DNA from: a virus
Strand: one strand, 5' to 3'
DNA: 58,639 nucleotides
IMG/VR virus record: IMGVR_UViG_3300034064_000176
Coordinates: 1 to 58,639 of that record
In this document: one piece after another, positions 18,165-27,968 of the stretch
Numbering within the stretch: position 1 is the stretch's first letter
Layout: every line of letters starts with the position of its first letter
Made by a program: the position numbers and the translations under genes
Notes under the pieces: generated by a model
Told to the model about the DNA's origin: nothing
What the model saw: only the letters and a program-made list of their open reading frames with translations
Databases searched by the model: none

Positions 18165-19214
18165 ATGACAACATCGGGCACGGTAGGCCAAACAGTCATC
18201 ACGACGCAAAGCCTCATCGATCATGGGGCTCGTCGCAGCGGTAAGTTTGCCGAATCGCTGACGGTCGAGCAGGTCAACGCCTCCAGGCAAAACCTTTACT
18301 ACCTGCTATCGAACCTCGCAAACCGCGGGATTCAGTTTTGGTGCGTCGAGCAGACCATTATCGGCATGAAGGCCTTGCAGTACATCTACGACCTCCCTGT
18401 CGGGACCGTGGACGTGCGCAATGTGCTCTACCGCAAGACGATGAGGCCCTCGGGTTCTTACACGTCCTCGGCCGGTGGCACAGTCGCCAATGCCTTTGAT
18501 GAGAATACCGACACCATTTGCACACAAACCTCGGCTGGCGGCAATATCGCAATCCAGTACACCGAGGACACCTACGTCACGATGGTCGGTCTCCTTCCGG
18601 GTACTTCCTCAACGGTTAACCTCATCATCGAGTATTCCTCCGACGGATCGACCTGGAGCACACTTAAGAACCCCGGGTCGACGGTCTTGGTAGACAACGA
18701 GTGGACATGGTTCACGATCGAGCCTGGGGTATCGGTCGAGTATTACCGCGTGAGGGCCGTATCAGGCACCCTGGTTATGCGCGAGGTCTACTTTGGGACT
18801 ACGGTCACCGATATTCCGATGGCTAGGCTTAACCAAGACGACTATACGAACCTGCCGAACCGCAACTTCCCAAGCAATCAGCCCCTGCAATTCTGGTTTG
18901 ATCGCAAGCTGGACCCCCAGGTTTACTTGTGGCCGGTCCCGAATAATAGCTTTGTGCAAATGGTCTGCTGGCGGCAGCGTCAGATCGAGGATGTCGGGGC
19001 CTTAAAGGACTCCATTGAGGTCCCCCAGCGCTGGTTCCCGGCCATTCAGGCCATGCTTGCCCATGCGATGAGCCTCGAGCTTCCTGACGTGCAGGAAAAC
19101 CGCATCCTCATGCTTGAAAAGTACGCCAAGGAGGCCTTGTACGACGTTGAGCAGGAAGAGCGCGACAAGAGCCCGATCTACTTCGCCCCGAACATTTCGA
19201 TGTACACCCGATAA
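18165..19214 (+). CDS. Head-tail adaptor with inserted discoidin-like domain
   Basis: 349 residues. The first ~85 (SLIDHGARRSGKFAESL, NLANRGIQFWCVEQ) and last ~145 (LDPQVYLWPVPNN, VPQRWFPAIQAMLAHAMSLE) look like a gp4/gp11-type adaptor that bridges portal and tail. Between them (about 90-205) is a beta-sandwich resembling F5/8 type C (discoidin): AFDENTDTICTQTS, NLIIEYSSDGSTWS, YYRVRAVSG. RBS aagggg. The adaptor role is well supported by the split flanks; the carbohydrate-binding insert is inferred. Confidence 0.7.
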   Translation: MTTSGTVGQTVITTQSLIDHGARRSGKFAESLTVEQVNASRQNLYYLLSNLANRGIQFWCVEQTIIGMKALQYIYDLPVGTVDVRNVLYRKTMRPSGSYTSSAGGTVANAFDENTDTICTQTSAGGNIAIQYTEDTYVTMVGLLPGTSSTVNLIIEYSSDGSTWSTLKNPGSTVLVDNEWTWFTIEPGVSVEYYRVRAVSGTLVMREVYFGTTVTDIPMARLNQDDYTNLPNRNFPSNQPLQFWFDRKLDPQVYLWPVPNNSFVQMVCWRQRQIEDVGALKDSIEVPQRWFPAIQAMLAHAMSLELPDVQENRILMLEKYAKEALYDVEQEERDKSPIYFAPNISMYTR

Positions 19215-19543
19215 TGCCTAGATTCCTTGACACTCATGGTAATACGGTGCTGTCGATCGCAATATGCGGTCGGTGCAGCATGAAGAGGGCTTACGTCCAG
19301 CTTTCTTCGGACCCGAATTACCCTGGGCTGATGGTTTGCGATCAGGGGTGCAAGGATCAATTCGATCCCTATCGACTTCCCGCCCGACAAACTGAGAGAA
19401 TTACACTTCGGTGGCCGCGTCCTGATACGCCACTAACCGTAGTTGATGATGCGCTGATCACCAATCCGTATAACACCTCGATCATTTCGCCCGAGCAGGC
19501 GAATGTCCCGGTAAACGGTAACATCGACGGCCTGGAAGACTGA
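19214..19543 (+). CDS. Zinc-ribbon-like structural protein
   Basis: 109 residues with CGRC and CDQGC separated by about 25 residues, a possible zinc knuckle, followed by DPYRLPARQTERITLRWPRPD. Overlaps the adaptor stop by 1 base. Small proteins like this accompany the adaptor in related phages; function unknown. Confidence 0.58.
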   Translation: MPRFLDTHGNTVLSIAICGRCSMKRAYVQLSSDPNYPGLMVCDQGCKDQFDPYRLPARQTERITLRWPRPDTPLTVVDDALITNPYNTSIISPEQANVPVNGNIDGLED

Positions 19544-19544
19544 T

Positions 19545-21584
19545 ATGCCCAATTTGCGAATCTCTGAACTGCCAACGGGTAGTGCCATAACGGGCACGGA
19601 ACTGGTTCCTGTCAGCCAAAACGGCACGACCATACAGACGACGACCGCGGCGATTGCAGGTTCTATTAGCCTTAATTACCCGTTCCTGACGGTTGGCAAC
19701 CAACCTTTGCTTACCTTAAGTCGTCAGATCGGCGTGAGTTCCGGCTTAAGCATTACTGACGGTGGTGCCCAAGGGACGTTGCAGATCAGCCCTTCGGGCG
19801 CTCTAGCCTCTTTGGTAAGTGCTAGTAATGGAGTCCTTACTAAGTCGGGCACGACGATTACAGCGAGGTCAATTGCGACCTCTGGAAGTGGTTTGAGTAT
19901 TGCCGATGGCGATGGTGTTGCGGCAAACCCAACCCTTTCATTGGCGGGTTATGTTGCTCAGGTTGCTGGGCTGTCTTCTGGGACCGGTCTTGTAAGCAGG
20001 TCTTCTGGTGGCGGCGCTACGCTGCTAACGATTACGGGAACCGCAAGCGAGATTGATGTAGCAAGCGGCGATGGAAGCTCAGGCAATCCTGTTGTCAGCA
20101 TCGCTGATAATCCAGCCCTTCCAGGTGTTGAGGGTGTCATATTGCCGTCCGGCGCAACAGGCGATCGTTCTGTCTCTCCGACCAATGGAACGATGCGCTA
20201 TAACACCACCACTCAAAACTTTGAAGGCTATGCCAATGGGGCTTGGGGCGCGATCGCTGCCGGTTCCGGCGTTACCTCAATTACTTCGGGTCTTGGCATC
20301 TCGCTATCGCCATCAACGATTACGTCAACTGGATCGGTGGGTATCGACACTTCGGTGGTCGCAACCCTAACAGACACCCAAACGCTGACCAACAAAACCA
20401 TCAGCGGTTCGAGCAATACGCTTAGCAATATCGGTAACGCTAGTCTCACCAATAGCTCGTTGACTTACAACGGCGTTACAGTTTCGCTAGGCGGCGCTGG
20501 CACTATTACCGCCGCTAATCCAAATGCGCTCACCGTAGGTACGGGTTTGCAGCTTGATTCCGGGACGACTTACGACGGCTCCTCCGCAAGAACGATCAGC
20601 ATCGATTCTACGGTCGCAACGCTCACCGGATCGCAAACGCTGACGAACAAAACGATTAGCGGATCAAGCAATACGTTGACGAATATCGGCAACGCCAGCC
20701 TGACCAATTCATCGCTCACAATTGGCACGACAACTATATCACTGGGTGCTACAAGCCTTACGCTTGCCGGTCTTACTTCAGTCGCCGTAACTGGCGACCC
20801 AACATCGGCACTTCAGCTTGCAACAAAACAATATGTTGATGCGGTTGCTGAGGGGCTCCATGTTCACGCCAGTTGCGCAGCAGCAACGACAGGAACGCTT
20901 GCGTCAATTACCGGTGGATCGGTTACTTATAACAACGGAACCTCGGGTGTCGGTGCGACGCTGACCCTTGGCGTGGCACTGACCACGCTTGATGGTTACA
21001 CCCTGCTTAATACCAATCGGATCTTGGTTAAGAACGAAACCAATCAGGCTCATAACGGTATTTATACCTGGGCAACTGGTGGCACGGTTCTAACCAGGGC
21101 GACTGATTTTGATACGCCCACTGAGATTGCGTCCGGCGATTTTACTTTTGTATCTAACGGTACCCTGTACGCCAATACGGGCTGGGTCCAAACCCAGCCT
21201 TGTGACGTTGTTGGTACTGACCCAATCATTTGGCAGCAATTTTCTGGCTCCGGCGCTTACACCGCCGGGACCGGATTGACATTGACCGGCACTCAGTTTT
21301 CTATTACAAACACGGGTGTCAGCGCTGCGACTTATGGGTCTGCTTCTCAGGTTCCAGTTTTTGCCGTTAACGCTCAGGGCCAGATTACAAGCGTCACAAA
21401 CACCGCTATCGCGATCTCTTCAAGCGCCGTTTCTGGTTTGGGTACTATGGCTACGCAAAACGCGAGTAGCGTAGCGATTACAGGCGGAACGATTAACGGC
21501 ACTACGATTGGCGGAACAACGGCCGCTGCCGGAACTTTTACAACGCTAACAGCAACAACAGGCATCTACGGAGGTGCATTCTAA
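19545..21584 (+). CDS. Large tail fibre protein
   Basis: 679 residues, Ser/Thr/Gly-rich and beta-repetitive. The N-terminal ISELPTGSAITGTELVPVSQ module is shared with the 17172 protein. An internal repeat (TLTNKTISGSSNTL-NIGNASLTNSSL) occurs twice, about residues 280 and 365. A trimerisation-type QLATKQYVDA segment follows at about 425, then a globular domain (about 440-560: VGATLTLG, NRILVKNETNQAHNGIYTW). The C-terminus ends GGAF, as in the 31228 protein. Confidence 0.72.
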   Translation: MPNLRISELPTGSAITGTELVPVSQNGTTIQTTTAAIAGSISLNYPFLTVGNQPLLTLSRQIGVSSGLSITDGGAQGTLQISPSGALASLVSASNGVLTKSGTTITARSIATSGSGLSIADGDGVAANPTLSLAGYVAQVAGLSSGTGLVSRSSGGGATLLTITGTASEIDVASGDGSSGNPVVSIADNPALPGVEGVILPSGATGDRSVSPTNGTMRYNTTTQNFEGYANGAWGAIAAGSGVTSITSGLGISLSPSTITSTGSVGIDTSVVATLTDTQTLTNKTISGSSNTLSNIGNASLTNSSLTYNGVTVSLGGAGTITAANPNALTVGTGLQLDSGTTYDGSSARTISIDSTVATLTGSQTLTNKTISGSSNTLTNIGNASLTNSSLTIGTTTISLGATSLTLAGLTSVAVTGDPTSALQLATKQYVDAVAEGLHVHASCAAATTGTLASITGGSVTYNNGTSGVGATLTLGVALTTLDGYTLLNTNRILVKNETNQAHNGIYTWATGGTVLTRATDFDTPTEIASGDFTFVSNGTLYANTGWVQTQPCDVVGTDPIIWQQFSGSGAYTAGTGLTLTGTQFSITNTGVSAATYGSASQVPVFAVNAQGQITSVTNTAIAISSSAVSGLGTMATQNASSVAITGGTINGTTIGGTTAAAGTFTTLTATTGIYGGAF

Positions 21585-22112
21585 ATGGCACAGACTGGCT
21601 ATACGCCCATTCTCATTTACGGAAGCAGCACCGCTTCGGCGACTCCGTCCGCTTCAAATCTAACCTCTTCCGCTAACGGTGCCGAGCTTGCGCTGAATTA
21701 CACAGACGGCAAGCTTTACTATAAAGACAATACCGGTACCGTTCAGTTGCTTGCAAGTAAGGCCGGTGCATCAGGAAGCGTTACGTCGGTTGCCCAAACC
21801 TTCACGGGCGGCATTATTTCAGTGGCTGGCTCTCCAATCACCACGAGCGGAACGCTTGCCCTGACAGTGGCGGGAACCTCGGGTGGGGTTCCTTATTTCT
21901 CGAGCGCGTCAGCCTGGGCGTCTTCGGGTGCTTTGACGCAATACGGCGTTGTCTTAGGTGGTGGCGCAGGTGCTGCACCTACATCAACCTCTGCCGGTAC
22001 TTCTGGGCAGGTTTTGACTTCAAATGGCTCAGGTTCGCCTCCTACGTTTCAAACGGCTTCAGGTATTTCCACTGGCAAAGCAATCGCTATGGCGATGATT
22101 TTCGGGTTCTAA
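21585..22112 (+). CDS. Fibre-associated protein, 175 residues
   Basis: Ser/Gly/Thr-rich beta protein starting MAQTGYTPILIYGSSTASATP. Contains LALNYTDGKLYYKDNTGTVQ, typical of fibre shafts, and ends in a hydrophobic AMAMIFGF. RBS ggaggt inside the upstream gene. It probably forms a fibre segment with its neighbour. Confidence 0.62.
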   Translation: MAQTGYTPILIYGSSTASATPSASNLTSSANGAELALNYTDGKLYYKDNTGTVQLLASKAGASGSVTSVAQTFTGGIISVAGSPITTSGTLALTVAGTSGGVPYFSSASAWASSGALTQYGVVLGGGAGAAPTSTSAGTSGQVLTSNGSGSPPTFQTASGISTGKAIAMAMIFGF

Positions 22113-22122
22113 GGAATAGATC

Positions 22123-22497
22123 ATGGCAAATCCAAATATTGTAGCGGTCACAGCGATCTACGGTAATTCATCGCAGGTTTCGTTATCGACCACAAGTGCT
22201 ACCAGTCTTGTAAGCAATGCTGCGTCATCGGGCAAGGTCTTCAAGATCAATTCGATTGTGGTGGCTAACGTGGATGGCACGACGGCTGCTGACATCACGA
22301 TCAACATTTACAGCCAAGCTGCATTAGGCGGTACGGCCTACCCGATTGCTTCGACAATCTCGGTGCCTGCTGATGCGACGTTGATTGTGACTGACAAGAC
22401 CACATCGTTCTACCTGCTGGAAAATCAGTCGATTGGTGCAACCGCAGGATCGGCAAGTGATCTGGTTGTGACGACAAGCTGGGAAGAAATCAACTAA
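22123..22497 (+). CDS. Small beta-sandwich structural protein, 124 residues
   Basis: MANPNIVAVTAIYGNSS, then strands FKINSIVVANVDG, ADITINIYSQ, STISVPADATLIVTD. RBS aaggaa. Likely a virion component between fibre genes; function unknown. Confidence 0.58.
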   Translation: MANPNIVAVTAIYGNSSQVSLSTTSATSLVSNAASSGKVFKINSIVVANVDGTTAADITINIYSQAALGGTAYPIASTISVPADATLIVTDKTTSFYLLENQSIGATAGSASDLVVTTSWEEIN

Positions 22498-22507
22498 GGG
22501 CTTTGCC

Positions 22508-25012
22508 ATGCCTATCCACGGTTACCCCGGTGGGGTCATTAGTGCTACGCCGCCGACTGTCGATAACACGACAGCGTCAGGCATTTGGACGACTGAGAAG
22601 CAGTTGCAGTATCAGGCCCAAGGTCTTTGGCCTCCCGCTGTCGCCCAGCCCATCTCACGCAGCTTGCGGTTTAACCGCGCTGATCAAGCTCATTTGAGTA
22701 GAACGCCGGGGTCAGCAAGCAACAGGAAGACATGGACATGGAGCGGGTGGGTTAAACGAGGGCAAATAACGGCTAATCCATCTCAAAGCATATTCACCGC
22801 TGGATCTTCATCGACGACTGGATTTCAATTTCTTCAAAGCACTGATGCAATTGAACTTTACGATTACAGCGGTGCTTACACCTTTCAGATGGTAACGACG
22901 CCCGTTTATAGGGATGTATCAGCTTGGTACCACATTGTCGTTGCGTTCGATACAACACAAGCGACACAGTCAAACCGCATAAAGTTATATGTAAATGGAG
23001 TCCAAGTTACTAGTTTTTCAACCAGTAGTTACCCGGCTCTGAACGCCGACTATCAAATCAATAACAGCGTCCCAACGTATATCGGTCGGTACGGGGGCGG
23101 CGCTGGGTATGAAATAGACGGCTACATGACCGAAATCAACTTCATCGACGGTCAGCAGCTAACGCCATCTTCCTTCGGCCAAACCAACTCAAACACTGGT
23201 GTTTGGGAGCCTAAAGCCTTTAGCGGCACTTATGGCACCAATGGCTTCTATGTGAACTTCAGCGATAACAGCGGCACGACCAGCACGACGCTGGGCAAGG
23301 ACTACTCAGGCAACAGCAACAACTGGACGCCCAACAATTTCAGCGTGACTGCTGGTGTCGGCAATGACAGCTTGGTGGATAGTCCGACAAGCTATGGCTC
23401 AGACACGGGCGCGGGTGGCACGGTGCGTGGCAACTACTGCACTTGGAATTCTTTGTTTACCGGCGGGTCTTCACCAAGCGCAAGAAATGGCAACTTAGAC
23501 TTCAAAAGCAGTTCATCTGGATGGAATGGCATAGGCCCAACGATAGGCGTGTCTTCTGGCAAGTGGTATTGGGAAGTGACGGTCGTAAGTGGCGACAATG
23601 GCTATGATGAAAAAACGCGTATTGGTATTCAAAACCTTGCAAGTACGATAAATCAGTTTGGCGAAGGGTCTGGTAATTACCAATACGAAAGTGCATCAGG
23701 ACAGTTTTGGAACGGTAGTTCCTACGGTGCTTATGGATCGACATATACAAATAACGATGTCGTAGGTATTGCACTAGATATGGACGCCGGTACGCTTGTG
23801 TTTTATAAGAACAATGTTTCCCAAGGCACGGCAAAGACAGGTATTACTGGAACATGGGGTCCGTTTGTAGCACTTTCTTCAAACCCTCTTATTGCTGCCA
23901 ACTTCGGCCAACGCGCCTTCGCCTACACCGCACCATCCGGCTTCAAAGCACTCTGCACACAAAACCTATCAACCCCAACAGTAGCGCAGGGGGATGATTA
24001 CTTCAACACGGTGCTGTGGACGGGAACAGGCGCAACTCAAAGCATTACTGGAGTTGGGTTTGAAACGGACTTTGTATGGATTAAATGCAGAAGCGTAGGA
24101 TATAGCCACAATTTGCTGGATAGGTTGCGCGGCATTACAAATGCACGTTTGTTCTCAAATCTGACTGACGCAGAAAATACAGGCACCACTTATATCAATT
24201 CAACCAACAGTGATGGATTTCAGCTTGCCGTAGGTGACAACGGCTCTAATGGTACAGGCGCTACTTACGTCGCTTGGAACTGGAAAGCCAACGGCGCAGG
24301 CTCATCCAACACCGCAGGGTCGGTTACCAGCACGGTGAGTGCGAATACAACCGCTGGATTCAGCATCGTGACGTTCACGACCCCATCTTCTAATGGCAAC
24401 TATACAACTGGGCATGGCCTTGGCGTTGCACCAAGCATGATCATTACAAAGTCTAGATCTTCAACGACTCAATGGCCCGTATGGCATATTGGATTAACTG
24501 GTGGTGCATCAAATAAAGACTACAACATTTACTTAAACCTCACGAACGCGCAGTCGTCAGCGACAGATTCATGGGGGAGCGCCGCGCCAAACTCGACAAC
24601 ATTTGGTGTGAATGTAGGTACTCAATGGCTCGGAAGCATCAACATCGTCGCCTACTGCTTCGCCGCAATCCCCGGCTTCTCAGCGTTTGGTCGCTATACC
24701 GGCAATGGTGCGGATGATGGCCCTTTTATTTACACGGGATTTAGAGCCGCATGGATTTTAGTTAAGCGTTCAAGTTCCTCTGGTGAAGGATGGTGGATTT
24801 ACGATAACAAGAGAAGTCCGTATAACATTGCAAATGTCATCTTGTCGCCCGATTCATCTGGTGCAGAAATTTCTGGTGGGACATATCCGATTGATATAAA
24901 TTCAAACGGTTTCAAAATCAGAGGAATTAACGCACTTCTAAATACTTCTGCTGCGACTTACATCTACGCAGCCTTTGCGGAAAACCCCTTCAAATACGCC
25001 CTTGCGAGGTAA
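22508..25012 (+). CDS. Tail fibre/spike with LamG-like, SPRY-like and repeat domains
   Basis: 834 residues. The N-terminal GYPGGVI motif is shared with the 25627 protein. Residues about 55-260 look like a concanavalin/LamG sandwich (SLRFNRADQAHLSR, WYHIVVAFDT, IKLYVNGVQV, DGYMTEINFIDGQ). Residues about 315-475 look SPRY-like (SSGKWYWEVTVVSG, VVGIALDMDAGTLVFYKNN). Two tandem copies of a third domain follow (about 495-600 and 620-830). It probably binds host surface glycans. An AAGGG RBS precedes the ATG. Confidence 0.72.
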   Translation: MPIHGYPGGVISATPPTVDNTTASGIWTTEKQLQYQAQGLWPPAVAQPISRSLRFNRADQAHLSRTPGSASNRKTWTWSGWVKRGQITANPSQSIFTAGSSSTTGFQFLQSTDAIELYDYSGAYTFQMVTTPVYRDVSAWYHIVVAFDTTQATQSNRIKLYVNGVQVTSFSTSSYPALNADYQINNSVPTYIGRYGGGAGYEIDGYMTEINFIDGQQLTPSSFGQTNSNTGVWEPKAFSGTYGTNGFYVNFSDNSGTTSTTLGKDYSGNSNNWTPNNFSVTAGVGNDSLVDSPTSYGSDTGAGGTVRGNYCTWNSLFTGGSSPSARNGNLDFKSSSSGWNGIGPTIGVSSGKWYWEVTVVSGDNGYDEKTRIGIQNLASTINQFGEGSGNYQYESASGQFWNGSSYGAYGSTYTNNDVVGIALDMDAGTLVFYKNNVSQGTAKTGITGTWGPFVALSSNPLIAANFGQRAFAYTAPSGFKALCTQNLSTPTVAQGDDYFNTVLWTGTGATQSITGVGFETDFVWIKCRSVGYSHNLLDRLRGITNARLFSNLTDAENTGTTYINSTNSDGFQLAVGDNGSNGTGATYVAWNWKANGAGSSNTAGSVTSTVSANTTAGFSIVTFTTPSSNGNYTTGHGLGVAPSMIITKSRSSTTQWPVWHIGLTGGASNKDYNIYLNLTNAQSSATDSWGSAAPNSTTFGVNVGTQWLGSINIVAYCFAAIPGFSAFGRYTGNGADDGPFIYTGFRAAWILVKRSSSSGEGWWIYDNKRSPYNIANVILSPDSSGAEISGGTYPIDINSNGFKIRGINALLNTSAATYIYAAFAENPFKYALAR

Positions 25013-25015
25013 GAC

Positions 25016-25627
25016 ATGTACGCCATAGTTCAAAACGGGCAGATCCTGCAAACCATTCGTCCACACACTGCTTTTACGTTTGATGGCAGGGAATATAACG
25101 AACGCTGGACAACGCGCATGTCTGAGCAAGACAAGGCCGCATTAGGCATCATGGAAGTGGCTTACGGCCCCCGGCAAGACGAGCGGTTTTACTGGGTATC
25201 GGATAATCCCCTCACCCTGATTGATGGTGTACCGACGCAGACTTTTAGCGCCATTGAAAAGCTCCTTGAGGACCGTGCTGAGGTGGATGAGCAAGGCAAC
25301 CCATTATTCGTGCAGGTATATGACCCAACGGCCAATGAGGGCCAGGGTGGGATGGTTAACTCTGCCGACCGCCTCATCACGACAGGCTTAAAGACGCAGT
25401 GGATCGCGCAAATCAAGGCCACGGCTAACAGCATGTTATCTGCAAGCGATTGGAAGGTGGTCCGTGCTGCTGAGGGTGTTAAGCCTGTTGATCAAGCCAC
25501 GCTGGATTCCCGCGCAGCCATCAGAGCCTACAGCGATACGCTGGAAGCCAATATCAAAGCAGCCGCAACAATGGAAGCATTTATTGCCGTGGTCACCAAT
25601 CAGCAGTGGCCTGCTGGGGGTCAATAA
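25016..25627 (+). CDS. Tail fibre assembly or chaperone-like protein
   Basis: 203 residues: MYAIVQNGQILQTIRPHTAF, then DGREYNERWTTRMSEQDKAALGI and a helical C-terminal half (LKTQWIAQIKATANSML). This resembles small proteins that follow fibre genes and help fibre folding. It lies directly between two LamG-containing fibres. The stop overlaps the next ATG by 1 base. Confidence 0.6.
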   Translation: MYAIVQNGQILQTIRPHTAFTFDGREYNERWTTRMSEQDKAALGIMEVAYGPRQDERFYWVSDNPLTLIDGVPTQTFSAIEKLLEDRAEVDEQGNPLFVQVYDPTANEGQGGMVNSADRLITTGLKTQWIAQIKATANSMLSASDWKVVRAAEGVKPVDQATLDSRAAIRAYSDTLEANIKAAATMEAFIAVVTNQQWPAGGQ

Positions 25628-27753
25628 TGGATTATCCCGGTGGCTTCATTACCAAGACAGCACCCACACTGAACCCTGCGCTGGGTAACGCTGCGCCGGG
25701 AGTCTGGCGGCTTAATGACGTACTGAAAAACATCAAGGCCGGGACATGGCCTTCGTACGATCCGTACTTTGAGAACACCACGCTCTTGCTGCACGGCAAC
25801 GGCACCAACGGTGGTCAAAACAATACCTTCCTTGATTCAGGAACGGCTAACAGCGGCTCAGGCTTCACCATCACAAGGAATGGCAATACGACCCAAGGAA
25901 CCTTCAGCCCATTCAGCCAGACGGGGTGGAGTAATTATTTTGGAAGCGGTGGTGCGTCGTATTTGATTGCTAACGCCACCGATACGTCAAAGTTTGCGTT
26001 TGGTACAGGTGATTTCACCATTGAGTTTTGGGTGTATGCAGAGGCTTTAACTGCACCGGATGGACTTGTTACTTTTTATGATCAACGTGCTGCATCGACG
26101 GATGGAGTCTGTCCGACCATTTACTATTATTCAGGCCAATTGCTGGTATATGTTCAGGCGACCAATGTAATTTATGGCAGTTCACTATCCTTAAACCAAT
26201 GGACGCACATTGCACTAAGCCGTGTTTCAGGTAATTCGCGCCTGTTCGTCAACGGGGTTCAAACAGGATCAACGTATTCCGACTCAAACAATTACGTTGC
26301 TCCTTCCAGCAACATTCGAATATTTGCCAACTGCTACGGCGGTTCAAGGTCACCCACTGGATATTGCTCAAATTTTCGTGTTGTTAAAGGCACGGGGCTT
26401 TACTCTGCAAACTTCACGCCACCAACTTCGCCACTGACTGCTATAACCAACACGCAGTTGTTAACCTGTCAGTCAAACCGTTTCGTTGATAACAGCAGCA
26501 ACGCGCTGACGGTTACTCCGTATAACACTTATTCCGTCCAAGCCTTCTCACCGTTTGCACCCACGGCTGTGTACAGCGCATCAACGGTCGGTGGATCTGG
26601 GTACTTTGATGGGACAGGGGATAATTTATCAATCGCCAATAACGCTGCGTTTCAGTTTGGAAGTGGAGATTTCACTGTTGAAGCGTGGGTCTACGCACCA
26701 TCGAACCCTCCCAATATAGGGTCTATTGTTTCTCACTCGGACGGGGCAAGTGCATCCGGAACGCAGTTTTTGGTCAGAACTGAAGGAAGCAACACATCCG
26801 TAGTAGCCGCTGTGTATTCTGGCGGCACGGCTTACGTTGCAACATGGTCATCTGCGTTACCAATTGGTCAGTGGAACCACGTTGCGTTCACCAGATCAGG
26901 AACATCTACTTATCTGTGGGTCAACGGAGTGCAACGTGCCACGGCTAGTGTCGGCAGCGTATCCCTGAATACAACATCAACAGCCCTTACAATTGGCTCA
27001 AACGCAAGCGCGTCTGCTGATAACTGGCTTGGTTATATTTCTGGTACTCGTATAACAAAAGGTGCGGCGCTTTATACTGCTACGTTTACGCCGCCTACCG
27101 CGCCACCAACAACCACTGTATCTAGCGGAACTGTAGGCTTGCTATTGAATTACACCAACGCAGCCATCATCGACAACACCGCCAAAAACGTATTGGAAAC
27201 GGTGGGTAACGCGCAGATCAGTACCAGCGTCAGTAAGTTTGGTGGGGGGTCGATGGCGTTTGATGGGAGCGGGGATTATTTGGTGTCGGCGGCAGGGAAC
27301 ACTTATATCTCAGGAACAGAAAACTTTACTATTGAAGGATGGTTGAATTTAAACAGCATTTCATCCACTCAAACTATTGTTTCTGGTAATACGTCAAATT
27401 CATTGTTTTTGCGATATGGGCAAGGCTATACCGTTACTCAAGGGTTGAACATAGGTCGGCAATCGGTTGCGGACTGCGAGTATTGCGCCTTTACGTTTGC
27501 TACCGGAACTTGGTATCACATTGCGGTTTGCAGATCCAACGGCGTTATTTACTTTTTTGTAAACGGCACTCAGCAAACAACACAAGGTTCTGGTGCAGCT
27601 TCTTATTCGTTTCCAGTTACAACTACGTATAACGTCGGTTTTTATGGTGTTGAGCCGCTTAACGGCTACATCGACGACTTCCGCATCACTAAAGGCATTG
27701 CCCGATACACCAGCAACTTCACGCCACAAACATCTCAATGGCAGGATCAATGA
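25627..27753 (+). CDS. Fibre with three LamG-like lectin domains
   Basis: 708 residues from the ATG at 25627, chosen because it overlaps the upstream stop (TAATG) and begins MDYPGGFI like the 22508 fibre. Three concanavalin/LamG repeats: about 50-285, 310-490 and 500-705. Each contains DFTIEFWVYA-, WTHIALSR- and LFVNGVQ-type strands and a closing TKG-x-x-LY-x-x-x-FTPP motif. A receptor-binding or capsid-surface adhesion role is likely. Confidence 0.72.
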   Translation: MDYPGGFITKTAPTLNPALGNAAPGVWRLNDVLKNIKAGTWPSYDPYFENTTLLLHGNGTNGGQNNTFLDSGTANSGSGFTITRNGNTTQGTFSPFSQTGWSNYFGSGGASYLIANATDTSKFAFGTGDFTIEFWVYAEALTAPDGLVTFYDQRAASTDGVCPTIYYYSGQLLVYVQATNVIYGSSLSLNQWTHIALSRVSGNSRLFVNGVQTGSTYSDSNNYVAPSSNIRIFANCYGGSRSPTGYCSNFRVVKGTGLYSANFTPPTSPLTAITNTQLLTCQSNRFVDNSSNALTVTPYNTYSVQAFSPFAPTAVYSASTVGGSGYFDGTGDNLSIANNAAFQFGSGDFTVEAWVYAPSNPPNIGSIVSHSDGASASGTQFLVRTEGSNTSVVAAVYSGGTAYVATWSSALPIGQWNHVAFTRSGTSTYLWVNGVQRATASVGSVSLNTTSTALTIGSNASASADNWLGYISGTRITKGAALYTATFTPPTAPPTTTVSSGTVGLLLNYTNAAIIDNTAKNVLETVGNAQISTSVSKFGGGSMAFDGSGDYLVSAAGNTYISGTENFTIEGWLNLNSISSTQTIVSGNTSNSLFLRYGQGYTVTQGLNIGRQSVADCEYCAFTFATGTWYHIAVCRSNGVIYFFVNGTQQTTQGSGAASYSFPVTTTYNVGFYGVEPLNGYIDDFRITKGIARYTSNFTPQTSQWQDQ

Positions 27754-27926
27754 TGACCGTCTTTCCGATCTGTCAGCGGGGCAAGATGTGTGCTGGACCT
27801 GATCCGTTGCACACCCACGGCCTAAAAACCCTCAACGAGAAGGTGCTTAGGCTGGATCAGGCAGGCTTCCAGTTATTCCCCCGCACGGGAAACTCCACGG
27901 GACGCAAAAGCGTTTCGTCACAATGA
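27753..27926 (+). CDS. Small protein, 57 residues (uncertain)
   Basis: MTVFPICQRGKMCAGPDPLH followed by a helical LNEKVLRLDQAGFQLF segment. The ATG overlaps the upstream stop by 1 base (TGATG). No clear ribosome-binding site or family. It may be real because it fills the space before the next RBS, but the tail looks less protein-like. Confidence 0.4.
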   Translation: MTVFPICQRGKMCAGPDPLHTHGLKTLNEKVLRLDQAGFQLFPRTGNSTGRKSVSSQ

Positions 27927-27968
27927 CTCATCAGCCGTGGTAGAAAAGTATAACGCAACAAGGAATCA

